A DNA stretch of 35,154 nt from Planctomycetales bacterium 71-10 (GCA_001898385.1 MKTT01000024.1:1-35154), one strand, 5' to 3'; positions 1-8,726 are shown, counted from the first letter of the stretch. The notes: a model not told the origin generated them from the letters alone. Numbers and translations: made by a program.

Positions 1-276
1 GTCGGCCCACTCGTCCCAGATGGTGACGTTGTGTTCGCGCAGGTAGGCGATGTTCGTCGACCCGCGGAGGAACCAGAGGAGTTCGTGGGCGATGGCGTTG
101 AACGCCGTCCGCTTGGTCGTGACCAGCGGGAAGCCTTCGGAGAGGTCGAACCGGACCTGCCGGCCGAAGACGCTCAGCGCGTCGATCTTCTCGCCCGTCG
201 AGCGCAGGACCGCCCGCGTCGGCTTCCGCACGCCGTGGTCGCGGACGTCTTTCAGGAGGTCGAGATATTGACGCAT
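1..276 (-). CDS. thyA: Thymidylate synthase, 5' part (cut by window edge)
   Basis: Thymidylate synthase makes dTMP from dUMP using methylene-tetrahydrofolate in the cytoplasm. The first 92 residues are visible, starting [11 protein letters not shown] and running to TIWDEWAD at the edge. The blocks [37 protein letters not shown] and VTIWDEWAD match the N-terminal third of classical ThyA; the catalytic cysteine lies outside the window. The phosphate-loop region differs from E. coli: where that enzyme has DRTGTGTLSIFG, this one has [19 protein letters not shown], about seven residues longer. The start at 276 fits the family N-terminus exactly, although no clear Shine-Dalgarno precedes it. The family call is firm. 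Activity cannot be judged from the fragment. Confidence 0.93.
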   Translation of the reverse strand, partial: MRQYLDLLKDVRDHGVRKPTRAVLRSTGEKIDALSVFGRQVRFDLSEGFPLVTTKRTAFNAIAHELLWFLRGSTNIAYLREHNVTIWDEWAD

Positions 277-417
277 GAGTTCGTTGTAAGGCCGGGATCG
301 GGTCCGGTTCCAAGACGGTGCGCGCGTCCGTCGCCTCCTCCCTCAAGGGGAGAAGGACGCCCGACATCGGCCCGCCTTGCGTATGGATTCTTGCGTCGTC
401 GGCAAGGGGCCGCCGAT

Positions 418-1344
418 TTATGGTTGCGGGGCCTGCGCCGATCCGGCCGGGGCGGGGTCGAGGCGGGCCGTGATGCAGACGACCCGCTCGAAGTATCGCC
501 GCTTCTCCGGCCTGCCGGGGAGCGACAGCCCGAGGCCGCCGGCCTTCTCGCCCGGCTTCGGCTTGCGGTCGACCTTGAGGTCGCTGAGCGGCCCCATGCT
601 GACGACGATCGCCCCGTCGGACGGGATGAGCCAGTCCCCCTCGATCCGGCGGGTGGCGACCTCGGGGACCTGGATCGTCCCCCGGACCGTCGCCCGCTTC
701 GGGCTGTCGTCCTTGAGCTTCGGGAAGAACGACGCCCGCTCCACGCCCGGGTCGGGCTCGGCGGGCCCGGCGCTCTGCGAGCAGTAGGTCGTCAGCATGT
801 CCAGTATGGTGGTGGATTGGACGACGACGTGGGCCTGGAGCATGGGCCCCTTCTTCTGGGTCTCGGTCAGGACGACGCGGACGCCCTCGTGGATCTCGGC
901 GACCTCGGGCTGGAAGGCGACGCTCGTCCGATTCTCGGGCGGGCCCTGGGCCAACACCTTCAGGTGGGCGACGTAATCCACCTTCTCCTCGTTCGTCATC
1001 CGGACCGGCTCGCCCAGCCGGGCGCTCATCTTCGGGGCCATGACGAGCGAAGAATCGCGGTCCGACTGGCAGGCTTCCATGAGCCGCCGCATCCCCTCGC
1101 GGTCGACGGCCCAGGCGGCGACGCCCTCGTCGCGGGCGACCGGCCGGAGGTCGGGCTGCAACGCGCCTCGCCAGTCGGGCGAGCCCATCGACAGTTCCCG
1201 GATCTCGAACGTCACCTGCGGGACGGCCGGCTCGGCGACGGTATGGGCCGCGAGCGGGGCCGCCGCGGCCGACGCCAGGTCGCTGGCGGCCTCTTGCCCG
1301 ACCCCAACCCCCGCGGCCACGATCAGCGCGGACAACAGCGGCAT
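418..1344 (-). CDS. Exported protein with secretin-related domain
   Basis: A 308-residue protein with a hydrophobic, Ala-rich N-terminus (about residues 1-30) that looks like a signal peptide. The central part (about 100-175) carries APKMSARLGEP, then YVAHLKVLA, then an EIHEGVRVVLT segment. This order (leftover 'aPk...G.pa' block followed by a 'G..l.l.p' strand) resembles the C-terminal secretin fold of type II/III secretion channels. The remaining region (IPSDGAIVVSMGP) also resembles secretin strands. No N-domain repeats and no neighbouring secretion genes are present, so it is probably an orphan periplasmic or outer-membrane relative rather than a working secretin. The start at 1344 is chosen because AAGGAGG lies seven bases upstream; the longer GTG start at 1362 would place that Shine-Dalgarno inside the gene. 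The secretin link is a motif-level inference. Confidence 0.72.
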   Translation of the reverse strand: MPLLSALIVAAGVGVGQEAASDLASAAAAPLAAHTVAEPAVPQVTFEIRELSMGSPDWRGALQPDLRPVARDEGVAAWAVDREGMRRLMEACQSDRDSSLVMAPKMSARLGEPVRMTNEEKVDYVAHLKVLAQGPPENRTSVAFQPEVAEIHEGVRVVLTETQKKGPMLQAHVVVQSTTILDMLTTYCSQSAGPAEPDPGVERASFFPKLKDDSPKRATVRGTIQVPEVATRRIEGDWLIPSDGAIVVSMGPLSDLKVDRKPKPGEKAGGLGLSLPGRPEKRRYFERVVCITARLDPAPAGSAQAPQP

Positions 1345-1351
1345 CCCTGCG

Positions 1352-1358
1352 CCTCCTT
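1352..1358 (-). promoter_or_regulatory. Shine-Dalgarno deciding the start of the secretin-related gene
   Basis: On the minus strand this reads AAGGAGG, a full-length Shine-Dalgarno, seven bases before the ATG at 1344. It argues against the upstream in-frame GTG at 1362. Confidence 0.75.
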
Positions 1359-1449
1359 GCACGAGGTCCGTCCCGACGCGCGGTCCTCCCGCGCCGCCGG
1401 GATGGTGACCGGATCGGGCGGATCGGTCAACCTCGGTCCGACGGGACCG

Positions 1450-2421
1450 TCACTGCGACCACGAGGTCGGCGTGCGGTCCCAGCGGTGCTTGCGGAGTTC
1501 GGCGACGAGGTCGGCGGAGAGGGGGCGGCCGTCGCTGGCGGCGACGTTCGCCTCGACGTTCCGGATCTTGCGCATCCCCGGGATGATCGTGGAGACGGTC
1601 GGCTCCTGGAGGATGAACCGCAGGGCCAGCTCGGGCATCGTCATGCCGGCCGGGACGATCGGTCGCAGGGCCTCGGCGCGGTCGACGCTCCGCGACAGGT
1701 TCTCGGGGACGAAGTAGGTGTTCCGCCAGTCCCCCTCGGGCCAGGTGGTCTCCTTCGTCAGCGTGCCCGTGAGCGTCCCCTCGTCGAACGGGACGCGGGC
1801 GATGACCGCGACGTTCAGCTCGCGGCAGAGCGGGAACAGCTCGTCCTCCGGGGCCTGGTCGAAGATGTTGTAGATGACCTGCACCGCGTCGATCGCGCCG
1901 GTCTTCAGCGTCCGGACGACATTCGTCGGCTCCCAGCGGTTGACGCTCACGCCGAAGCCGCGGACCAGGCCCTCGCGCCTCAGGTCCTCCACCGTCCGCA
2001 GCCAGCGGTCGTCGTCGGCCCAGGCGTCCTCCCAGACGTGGAACTGCTGGAGATCGATCGTGGAGACCCCCAGGTTCTCCAGCGACTTCTCCGTGTACTC
2101 GCGGATGTGGTCGGGCGGGAAGCACTCGTCGAGGGTCGACCCGCGCCGCGACGGCCACTGGAAGTTCTTGGGCGGGATCTTGGTGGCGGCGTACAGCCGC
2201 CTCCCGGGGAACTCCTTCAGCAGCGCCCCGAGGATCCGCTCGCTCCGGCCGGCACCATAGCCCCAGGCGGTGTCGAAGAAGTTGCAGCCCAGCTCGACGG
2301 CCCGCCGGAGCGCGGCGGCCGTCTCGTCGTCGTCGTTGCCGGTCCAGCCGGCCAGGCCCCACATGCCGTAGCCGATCTCGCCGACGTCCCAGCCCAGCCG
2401 CCCGAACACGCGCTCTTGCAT
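1450..2421 (-). CDS. Aldo/keto reductase
   Basis: A 323-residue cytoplasmic NAD(P)H-dependent oxidoreductase of the aldo/keto reductase superfamily, which reduces aldehydes or ketones on a TIM barrel. The catalytic tetrad can be placed: Asp50 and Tyr55 in FFDTAWGYGAGRSE, Lys81 in AATKIPP, and His128 in LQQFHVW. The end holds the cofactor-binding barrel strands (STIIPGMRK). It most resembles the YhdN/general-stress type that acts on unknown carbonyls; the substrate cannot be told from sequence. The start at 2421 has AGGAGGT upstream. It lies 105 bases upstream of the secretin-related gene on the same strand, so the two could be co-transcribed, although their functions do not obviously connect. 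A GC palindrome (2455-2468) sits in the divergent promoter region shared with the next gene. Confidence 0.93.
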   Translation of the reverse strand: MQERVFGRLGWDVGEIGYGMWGLAGWTGNDDDETAAALRRAVELGCNFFDTAWGYGAGRSERILGALLKEFPGRRLYAATKIPPKNFQWPSRRGSTLDECFPPDHIREYTEKSLENLGVSTIDLQQFHVWEDAWADDDRWLRTVEDLRREGLVRGFGVSVNRWEPTNVVRTLKTGAIDAVQVIYNIFDQAPEDELFPLCRELNVAVIARVPFDEGTLTGTLTKETTWPEGDWRNTYFVPENLSRSVDRAEALRPIVPAGMTMPELALRFILQEPTVSTIIPGMRKIRNVEANVAASDGRPLSADLVAELRKHRWDRTPTSWSQ

Positions 2422-2598
2422 CGCCGACCTCCTCCGGTTCGGCCCCATTCTAACCCCGGCGCCGGGGAGGTTCCGAGGGGGGGCTGATCCGAAGAAACCC
2501 GGAGATCCGCGATGGGACCTGTCCGGCGCGGACGTCGCCGAGTATTTTGAAGGCATCGCCACTCTCCCCATCGCGAGATCGTCACGGGACATCGGACC

Positions 2599-4332
2599 AT
2601 GATCGGCGACGCACCGGACGAATACGACCTGGCCGACCCCGACGAGTCGGGGGAGGGACCGGCCCCGACGCCGACGCCTCGCCCCACGCCCCTCCCGGGC
2701 GCGCCGGGCCGCCCCCTGCCCCGGATGTGGAAGTCCGAGGACGACGAGCCGCCGCCCCCCCGCGCCGCCCCCGCGCCGCCGAAGGCCGACGCCCCGCCCC
2801 CCTCGCGCCGACGCCCGGCCGACGACTCCGGGCCGACCCGCAAGACCGGCCTGAAGCCCAAGCCGGCCGAGGACGGGGAGAAGAAGGTGCTCGTCGAGGA
2901 CACCCCGGTCCTCGACACCTACGAGACCCGCCAGCGCGTCCGGCTGGCGACCGGCGCCCTGTTCGTCTTCGTGATCGGCCTGGGCTGCTACATCCTCTAC
3001 AACACGTTCTTCTACGACCCGTTCCCGATGGGCCCGCTCCCCCCCGACGACGGCTACGTCGTCGAGGCCGGCCCCTCCGCGCCCAAGGTCGACGTGGAAG
3101 GCGAGGCCCGCGCGATGCTCACCCGCGCCCGCGACGCCGCCAAGAACGGCCGGACCGACGAGGCGGTCGCCCTGCTGGATCAACTCGCGAAGACCTACAA
3201 GAACACCCGCACGGCGGCCGAGGCGAAGGAGGCGCTCGAACGCCCCTCGCGGAACCTGCCGCTGTTCCTGGACGGCCCGACCGTGGCCGCGGCCCCGCCA
3301 CAACCGCAGCCTCCGGCCCAGCCCGCGCCGCCGCCGACGACGGTGGTCGACGCCCGGCCGGCCGCGGCGGAGGTGAAGGGGAACGCCGTGCTCGTCCCCC
3401 CGCCCGGCCCCGGCGAGACGCCCGTCGCGGCCCCACCGGCCGAGACGGCCTCCGCGTCGCCCGGCGAGCCCCCCGACCGCCGGCTCCCGGCCGGCTTCGC
3501 CGCCGCCGCCGACGCCGCCTTCGACCCCTCCGGATGGCCGACGGCGATCGTCGGCGATCGCGACGGCGCGACGATGGTCCTCGTCGCCGGCGGCGTCTTC
3601 CCGATGGGCGACGGGCGCGACCCCTCGGCCTCGCCCGTCCACAAGGTCCGGCTGTCGTCCTTCTACATCGACCGTCACGAGGTCACCGTCGGCCAGTTCC
3701 GGCGCTTCCTCGCCGGCAGCCGTTACCGCGGCAAGTCGACCTCCACCTGGCCCCAGCTCGACGAGAAGGACCCGGCCCCCGACGACCGGCCGATGGTGAT
3801 GGTCAGCCACGCCGACGCCCTGGCCTACGCCGAGTGGGCCGGCAAGGCCCTGCCGACCGAGGCCCAGTGGGAGGCCGCCGCCCGGACCACCGACGGCCGC
3901 ACCTACCCCTGGGGCGACGACCCGCCGAAGGTCGCCAGGAAGCGACCGTCCCGGCCCAGCGACCTCGCCGCCGTCATGGCGTCGCCCGAAGACCGGTCCG
4001 CCTACGGCGCGTTCGACCTCGCCGGCAACGCCCTGGAGTGGACGGCCGACGCCTGGGACCGCAACTACTACCGCACGCTCGCCGGCCAGGTCTACGACGA
4101 CCCGACCGGCCCCGACGCCCGCGGGCGCTCCGACGTCGTCGTGAAGGGGGGCAAGGGGACCGGGGCCGGCCGCGAGCCCATCGGCCCCGAGAAGCGCCTC
4201 ACCTACGTCGGCTTCCGCTGCGCCCTCCAGGTCGAGCGCCCCGCCGCCCCCGTCGTCGCCCCGCCGCCGGCCTCGCCGGCCCCCGCCGCCCCCGCGGCGA
4301 ACCCCGCGGGCCAGCCGGTGGTGCCGTTCTGA
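2599..4332 (+). CDS. Membrane-anchored FGE-sulfatase (SUMF1-like) domain protein
   Basis: A 577-residue protein. Residues 1-90 are a Pro/Asp-rich cytoplasmic tail, one transmembrane helix spans about 116-136, and 160-215 is a short helical, TPR-like stretch (ARAMLTRARDAAKNGRTDEAV). A second Pro/Ala-rich linker follows, and a formylglycine-generating-enzyme-like domain fills about 322-540 (MVLVAGGVFPMGDG, SSFYIDRHEVTVGQF, LPTEAQWEAAAR, YPWGDD, FDLAGNALEWTAD, YVGFRC). True FGE uses two cysteines near the C-terminus. Here only the GFRC cysteine is seen and the usual GGSW-like block is replaced by KGGKGTG, so sulfatase activation is unlikely. Such domains often act as binding or signalling modules in planctomycetes. 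The protein ends in a Pro/Ala tail. No strong Shine-Dalgarno precedes the ATG. Confidence 0.88.
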   Translation: MIGDAPDEYDLADPDESGEGPAPTPTPRPTPLPGAPGRPLPRMWKSEDDEPPPPRAAPAPPKADAPPPSRRRPADDSGPTRKTGLKPKPAEDGEKKVLVEDTPVLDTYETRQRVRLATGALFVFVIGLGCYILYNTFFYDPFPMGPLPPDDGYVVEAGPSAPKVDVEGEARAMLTRARDAAKNGRTDEAVALLDQLAKTYKNTRTAAEAKEALERPSRNLPLFLDGPTVAAAPPQPQPPAQPAPPPTTVVDARPAAAEVKGNAVLVPPPGPGETPVAAPPAETASASPGEPPDRRLPAGFAAAADAAFDPSGWPTAIVGDRDGATMVLVAGGVFPMGDGRDPSASPVHKVRLSSFYIDRHEVTVGQFRRFLAGSRYRGKSTSTWPQLDEKDPAPDDRPMVMVSHADALAYAEWAGKALPTEAQWEAAARTTDGRTYPWGDDPPKVARKRPSRPSDLAAVMASPEDRSAYGAFDLAGNALEWTADAWDRNYYRTLAGQVYDDPTGPDARGRSDVVVKGGKGTGAGREPIGPEKRLTYVGFRCALQVERPAAPVVAPPPASPAPAAPAANPAGQPVVPF

Positions 4333-4353
4333 GGGACGGAGAGGCGCGACCAT

Positions 4354-4380
4354 GTCCCCTCTCCCGCCGGGAGAGGGGAC
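4354..4380. repeat. 27-bp perfect palindrome, head of a dispersed repeat; possible bidirectional terminator
   Basis: Two 13-base arms (GTCCCCTCTCCCG and its complement) flank one central base. It sits between the convergent stop codons at 4332 and 4441, where a hairpin would end transcription from both sides. The same head sequence recurs near 13467 and 13630. Confidence 0.8.
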
Positions 4381-4440
4381 GTCGTCCGACACCGACCGTA
4401 TCCATGCCCGACCGCGAGGCCCGCGGCCCGTCGCCCGGCA

Positions 4441-5340
4441 TCACGCCGTCTGCCACGGCGGCGTCTTGGGGAGCAGGGCTTCGAAGCGGGCGACCTGGGC
4501 GGCCATGTAGGCGCCGGCGTACTCGCCGTTGAGGAACTTCGGCAGGGCCTCCTCGAAGAACCGCTGCCACGACTCGTCCTCGTGGCCCGGGTCGATCGGG
4601 TAGAAGAGGACCTTGTTGTCGACCGCCGCCTTCATGTCGCCGGGGGCGTCGCCGATCATCAGGATCTTGTCCAGGTCGTACTTGCCCACGGCGGCCAGGG
4701 CCAGGTGCTCCTTCTTGCTGCCGTGCTCCTGGCCGGCGATCAGGGAGACCAGCTCGGCGATCCTGTTCTCCTTCCATTCCCGCTCCAGCGCCTCGACCGG
4801 GGTGGCCGAGATCACCATCACGTCGGCCTTGCCCGCCAGGCACTCCAGCGACTCGCGGACGTACGGGAACGGCGGGACGTCGTGGACCATCTCGCCGACC
4901 GTGCGGTTGACGGCCTCGCTCCATTCGAGCGCCAGGGCGAGGTCCGGGTCGCTCGACTTCGCGACCTCGGCCTTGAGCGTCGGGTTGGAGAGCTTCGTCT
5001 CGCGCTTGATCCAGTCGCGCACGCCCTTGACGGCCGGCAGCTTGAACCGGCGGGCCGAGACCTCGGGCCGGTTCAGCAGCAGGTCGAAGGTCATCGCCAG
5101 CGCCGGGAACCGATTGATCCCCCGCCAGTGCGAATACAGGTTCACGAACTCCGCCGCCTCGCGCACATACTTCGAGATGGCCGCGAGGTCGTAGGAATTC
5201 ACGATGTTCGGGATGAAGCACTCCTTGTGCTTCACCTCCATCGTGTCGAACGCGCAGCCGTCGCTGTCGACGCCCACGAAGAAATCGTGGCGCTTGGGGA
5301 GCTGGCGCAAGGCAAGCTGGGGGTCGCTCGGCGCCGACAT
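4441..5340 (-). CDS. HAD-superfamily hydrolase
   Basis: A 299-residue soluble protein with the four HAD signatures: motif I VGVDSDGCAFD (nucleophile Asp25, acid/base Asp27), motif II VISATP (about 176-181), a motif III lysine near 209-210 in GSKKEHL, and motif IV MIGDAPGDMKAA (230-235). The helical insert between motif I and II (about 35-160) is a large C1-type cap. The substrate is probably a phosphorylated metabolite, but the cap gives no clue that I recognise. The start at 5340 has GGAAGG about ten bases upstream. The gene converges on the FGE-like gene and is divergent from the kinase gene, so it appears monocistronic. Confidence 0.87.
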   Translation of the reverse strand: MSAPSDPQLALRQLPKRHDFFVGVDSDGCAFDTMEVKHKECFIPNIVNSYDLAAISKYVREAAEFVNLYSHWRGINRFPALAMTFDLLLNRPEVSARRFKLPAVKGVRDWIKRETKLSNPTLKAEVAKSSDPDLALALEWSEAVNRTVGEMVHDVPPFPYVRESLECLAGKADVMVISATPVEALEREWKENRIAELVSLIAGQEHGSKKEHLALAAVGKYDLDKILMIGDAPGDMKAAVDNKVLFYPIDPGHEDESWQRFFEEALPKFLNGEYAGAYMAAQVARFEALLPKTPPWQTA

Positions 5341-5685
5341 GGCCGATCATCCTTCCGTCGCTGGGGACCACGAACGAGGCGGCTGGCGCGCGGGCCGGGC
5401 GCGAACCGCCCGTCGCCACGCCTCCGGGATCCGATGCGGGATCGGGGGGCGTGCCGAGGGCCGGGGCCTCGGGCCGCGTCCGTTTTGCAATACGGATCGT
5501 AGCCCTTTCCGGTACGACCGTCCAGCGTCGCGCCCCCACGAACGGCGAGAGAACCCGGCCCCATGATTGTGGGATTGGTGGACCTTTGATACCTTGAAAC
5601 GTCGGCCGCGCCGCGACGCGGCGGCCGGCGCCGGACTCCGCGCGGCATGCGAGGGCGGGACGAACCCGGGGGGTGGGCATTGGCG
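5341..5685. other. Divergent intergenic region without a gene
   Basis: This 345-base gap separates the divergent HAD and kinase genes and should hold both promoters. Around 5565-5600 there is a locally AT-richer stretch (TTGTGG, 17 bases, then TACCTT) that could be a weak sigma-70-like promoter toward the kinase, but it is far from consensus. I see no RNA gene or repeat here. Confidence 0.4.
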
Positions 5686-6948
5686 ATGGCGAGCCCCGAC
5701 AAGGCCAGGCCGGACGACCGCACGCCGGCGGACCTGATGCCGGTCCTCCACACCGCGGGCATCCTCGGCGATCGCGCCCTGGACGACATCCGCGCCCGCG
5801 TCGCGCGCGGCGAATATCCTTCCGCGCCCGACGCCCTGGCCGACCGCCTGGTCCGCGACCAGCTCATCACGGCGTACCAGGCGAAGCGGCTGCTGGCGGG
5901 CAAGGCGTACGGGCTGGTCGTCGGCCGCTACGTCATCCTCGACCGCATCGGCTCGGGCTCGATGGGCCGGGTGTACAAGGCCCACCACCAGATGATGGAC
6001 CGCGTGGTCGCCCTGAAGATCATCGCCCCGGAGATCGCCTCCAACGAGCGCGTGGTCGCCCGCTTCCAGCGCGAGATGAAGCTGGTCGGCCGGCTCGACC
6101 ACCCCAACGTCGTCCGGGCCTTCGACGCCGACCGGGCCAACCGCGTCCTCTACATCGTCATGGAGTACGTCCAGGGCGAGAGCCTGGGCGATCGCCTGAA
6201 GCGCGGGCCGGTCCCCGCGCCGGAGATGATCGACTACGCCGCCCAGGCCGCGCTCGGCCTGGCCCACGCCCACGCCCAGGGGATGGTCCACCGCGACGTC
6301 AAGCCGTCGAACATCCTGGTCGACCAGGACCGGAAGGTGAAGATCCTGGACCTGGGCCTGGGCGTGCTGATGGAGGCCGACGACGGTGCGACCTTCGCCA
6401 CCGCCGACGGCATCGCGGTCGGCACCGTCGACTACATGTCGCCGGAGCAGGCGCTGGGGAAGGACGTGGACGGCCGCAGCGACCTGTTCAGCCTGGGCTG
6501 CGCCATGTACCACCTGATGACCGGCAAGCTCGCGTTCCCCGGGGCGTCGCCCATCGACCGCCTGGGCCGCCGGATCAACAACCCGCCGGTGCCCATCGTC
6601 GAGCACATCCCGGACTTCCCCGCCGCCGCCCAGCGCGTGCTCGACAAGCTGATGGCCTTCAAGCCGCAGGACCGCTACGCCAACGCCACCGAGGCGTCCG
6701 AGGCCCTCCAGGCGCTGATCCGGCCCAGGGCCCGCAAGCCCGCCCCCGCGCCGCCGGCCGAGCCCGCGCCGCCGCCGGCCCAGGCCCCGTCGGCCCCGAC
6801 CGTCCCCGCGCCCCCCTCCTATCCTCGCTGGTTCAAGCCGCTGGCCGCCATGGCCGCGGGCCGCCCCGGCCTCCTCCTCGCGGCGACGCTCGCCGCCTTC
6901 GCCCTGACCTTCGCCGCCGGCGCGGCCGTCGGCTACCTGGTCAAGTAG
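5686..6948 (+). CDS. Hanks-type Ser/Thr protein kinase, membrane-anchored
   Basis: A protein kinase of about 420 residues. Residues 10-75 form the helical planctomycete pre-kinase region (ILGD.ALDDIRARVARGEYP, then AYQAKRLLAGKAYGLVVGRY). The kinase domain follows, with glycine loop IGSGSMGRVYKA (about 88-99), VALK lysine near 111, catalytic loop HRDVKPSN (Asp204), a DLG in place of DFG (222-224), GTVDYMSPEQ activation-segment end, and SDLFSLG. A Pro/Ala linker and one C-terminal transmembrane helix (LLLAATLAAFALTFAAG) tether it to the membrane. There is no extracellular sensor domain; only a few residues follow the helix. The ATG at 5686 is preferred, with a G-rich stretch upstream; a TTG at 5680 or the ATG at 5647 are alternatives. 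The phosphorylation target is unknown. Confidence 0.92.
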   Translation: MASPDKARPDDRTPADLMPVLHTAGILGDRALDDIRARVARGEYPSAPDALADRLVRDQLITAYQAKRLLAGKAYGLVVGRYVILDRIGSGSMGRVYKAHHQMMDRVVALKIIAPEIASNERVVARFQREMKLVGRLDHPNVVRAFDADRANRVLYIVMEYVQGESLGDRLKRGPVPAPEMIDYAAQAALGLAHAHAQGMVHRDVKPSNILVDQDRKVKILDLGLGVLMEADDGATFATADGIAVGTVDYMSPEQALGKDVDGRSDLFSLGCAMYHLMTGKLAFPGASPIDRLGRRINNPPVPIVEHIPDFPAAAQRVLDKLMAFKPQDRYANATEASEALQALIRPRARKPAPAPPAEPAPPPAQAPSAPTVPAPPSYPRWFKPLAAMAAGRPGLLLAATLAAFALTFAAGAAVGYLVK

Positions 6949-6969
6949 CGGGCCGTCCCGCCGCGGCGC

Positions 6970-7170
6970 TCAACGCCGCGAGCGGCGGCCGGCCTTGGCG
7001 TTCTGGGCCTGGGCCTTCTCCGTGAGCTTCTGGAAGTCCTCCGCCTGCTTCTTCTCGGCCTCGGTCGTCGGGCCGGCGCCGGAAGGGGCCGGCAGCGACT
7101 CGCCGCAGCCGACGGGGATCAGGAGCAGGGCGGACACGACGACGATCAGCAGGGTCAGGTTGCGGGCCAT
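6970..7170 (-). CDS. Small lipoprotein
   Basis: A 66-residue protein with a signal peptide (MARNLTLLIVVVSALLLIP) ending in the lipobox PVGC, so Cys22 would be lipidated after signal peptidase II cleavage. The mature part is about 45 residues, charged and probably helical (EAEKKQAEDFQKLTEKAQAQ), with a basic C-terminus. No domain is recognised. It lies 95 bases downstream of the DUF1559 gene on the same strand and is probably co-transcribed; small lipoproteins next to DUF1559 genes are common in planctomycetes. A GAGGG lies upstream of the ATG. It is convergent with the kinase gene, leaving only 21 bases between stop codons. Confidence 0.8.
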   Translation of the reverse strand: MARNLTLLIVVVSALLLIPVGCGESLPAPSGAGPTTEAEKKQAEDFQKLTEKAQAQNAKAGRRSRR

Positions 7171-7265
7171 TCGGGATCCCTCGGGGGGCTCGGGGTGAGG
7201 CGGGACGGCGCGAGGCCGGCGCGCCCGGTCGGGCGGCCGGCCCTCGCGATCGGCCGGATATCGGG

Positions 7266-8363
7266 TCAGTACGAATCGGAGCTGACGACCTCGCCGCCGT
7301 TCCGCGTCCCCAGCGCCCACCAGGCCTGGGTGCTGACGGCGTCCTTGACGAAGCGGACCGAGCCGTCGGCGAACGACACGTTCACGCCGCCCGAGTGGTT
7401 GCTGCTCGGCGGGGCGCTGCCGGCCAGGCCGACGTAGGCCGAGACCGAGCCGTCGGTCGCGAGCCCCGGGTCGCTCGGGTTGGAGCAGTTCAGTTGGTTC
7501 GGCGTGCCGAAGTGGTTGTAGCCGTTGACGACCTGCCAGATCGAGAACGTCCCCAGCCACATCTGCCCCGGCGCGGTCGTCGACTGGGCCGCGGTCGTGC
7601 CCGGGATGTTGCGGCAGGCCTGGTAGAACGTCGTCGCGTCGTTGACGTTCCCCGTCACCCCCACGCCCGACGGCGCCAGGAAGACCGCCCGCCGGGCCTG
7701 GTTGCTGGACGGCGTGACGGCCGAGTTGATCCCCACCAACCGCTCGCTGAACAGGGCCGTGTTCGAGGTGCCGTCGGTGATCGAGCCGATCGTCACCGGC
7801 CCGAAGCTCCCCGACGTGTACGCCGCCGTCATCCACGACTTCGTCGGGATGATCGTCCCCGTGGCCGCCTGGAGCACGCCCGGGCCGCCCAGGTTGCCGA
7901 CGTAGTTGGTCGTCCCGTAGTAGATGCTCCCGCTCCACGCCAGCAGCGGCTGGGCGCTGCTGTCCGACGGGCACAGCAGCATGTTCACCTTGGTCGTCGA
8001 GACCGTGCTGTTGGCGGCGCCGCCGATCCCGGTCCCCACCGGCTCCAGGTTGAAGTTCAACGCGTTGAACAGCGTCCCCTGCTCCGCGTACTGGAGCAGC
8101 GGCGCCCCCCAGCTGAAGACCCGAGGATCCGCCGCCCCGTAGGTCGGCCCCTGCATCGAGTGGGACGGGAAGACCCCGTTGGAACTCTCGTAGTTCATCG
8201 CCGCCAGGGCCAACTGCTTCAGGTTGTTGACGCACTGGGCGCGTCGGGCGGCCTCGCGGGCCGCCTGCACGGCCGGCAGCAGCAGCGCGATCAGCACCGC
8301 GATGATCGCGATGACGACCAGGAGTTCGATCAGCGTGAATCCGCGGGCGATGCGTCGTTTCAT
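7266..8363 (-). CDS. DUF1559 family prepilin-like protein
   Basis: A 365-residue protein with a type IV prepilin/pseudopilin N-terminus: MKRRIARG followed by [20 protein letters not shown], giving cleavage after Gly8 and the conserved Glu at mature position 5. The DUF1559 signatures follow: [72 protein letters not shown], and near the end [19 protein letters not shown]. The family is expanded to many paralogues in planctomycetes and is thought to be exported through a pilus/type II-like system; its function is unknown. The start at 8363 places the pilin motif normally; an upstream ATG at 8384 would add seven residues and has no better ribosome site. Confidence 0.95.
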   Translation of the reverse strand: MKRRIARGFTLIELLVVIAIIAVLIALLLPAVQAAREAARRAQCVNNLKQLALAAMNYESSNGVFPSHSMQGPTYGAADPRVFSWGAPLLQYAEQGTLFNALNFNLEPVGTGIGGAANSTVSTTKVNMLLCPSDSSAQPLLAWSGSIYYGTTNYVGNLGGPGVLQAATGTIIPTKSWMTAAYTSGSFGPVTIGSITDGTSNTALFSERLVGINSAVTPSSNQARRAVFLAPSGVGVTGNVNDATTFYQACRNIPGTTAAQSTTAPGQMWLGTFSIWQVVNGYNHFGTPNQLNCSNPSDPGLATDGSVSAYVGLAGSAPPSSNHSGGVNVSFADGSVRFVKDAVSTQAWWALGTRNGGEVVSSDSY

Positions 8364-8613
8364 CGTTCGAGTCGTTCCTGTCATCGACGGCTGGGATGGG
8401 ACATGGACCCGCGGCGCGCAAACAGCCTACCCTGGCGATACGCCCACGCCTCGAAGGCGTGCGGCGCAGCCCGCTCGGAAAGTCGACGGCGGGGGAGCGA
8501 CCGACGGGATAGAGGTCGGGCGAGGCCGCCATCGGGCTGGAAGGCCGCGAATCGAACGAGCCATGCCTAAGTGCAAGCGTCATGCCGCCCTCGCACCCCA
8601 CCCACCATCATGT

Positions 8614-8650
8614 CCGAATTCCCTAGGATTGCAAACCGAATTTCTTAGGA
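8614..8650. repeat. Pair of 15-bp direct repeats with 22-bp period
   Basis: CCGAATTCCCTAGGA (8614-8628) and CCGAATTTCTTAGGA (8636-8650) match at 13 of 15 positions and start 22 bases apart, about two helical turns. That places both copies on the same DNA face, as for a dimeric or tandem-binding regulator. They lie about 250 bases upstream of the DUF1559 gene. Confidence 0.55.
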
Positions 8651-8688
8651 CATTGTTCTCCGACGTGGCCAAACGTCCACAATAACGT

Positions 8689-8726
8689 CGCCCATGGATC
8701 GGGCGAATCTGCCCGGTCGATGGGCG
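8689..8726. other. Imperfect 16-bp inverted repeat (hairpin)
   Basis: Arms 8689-8704 (CGCCCATGGATCGGGC) and 8711-8726 (GCCCGGTCGATGGGCG) pair at 14 of 16 positions around a six-base loop; one of the two mismatches becomes a G-U pair in RNA read from the plus strand. There is no U-run after it on the plus strand; on the minus strand it is followed by C-rich sequence. It may be part of an untranslated leader or a small RNA. Confidence 0.45.

Noticed and set aside
31..2487. 818-codon plus-strand frame across the thyA, secretin-like and reductase genes
   Set aside because: It spans three real minus-strand genes and reads as Arg/Pro/Gly low-complexity sequence, so it is a shadow.
2599..4332. True formylglycine-generating enzyme
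   Set aside because: The second catalytic cysteine is missing and the GGSW-like block is changed.
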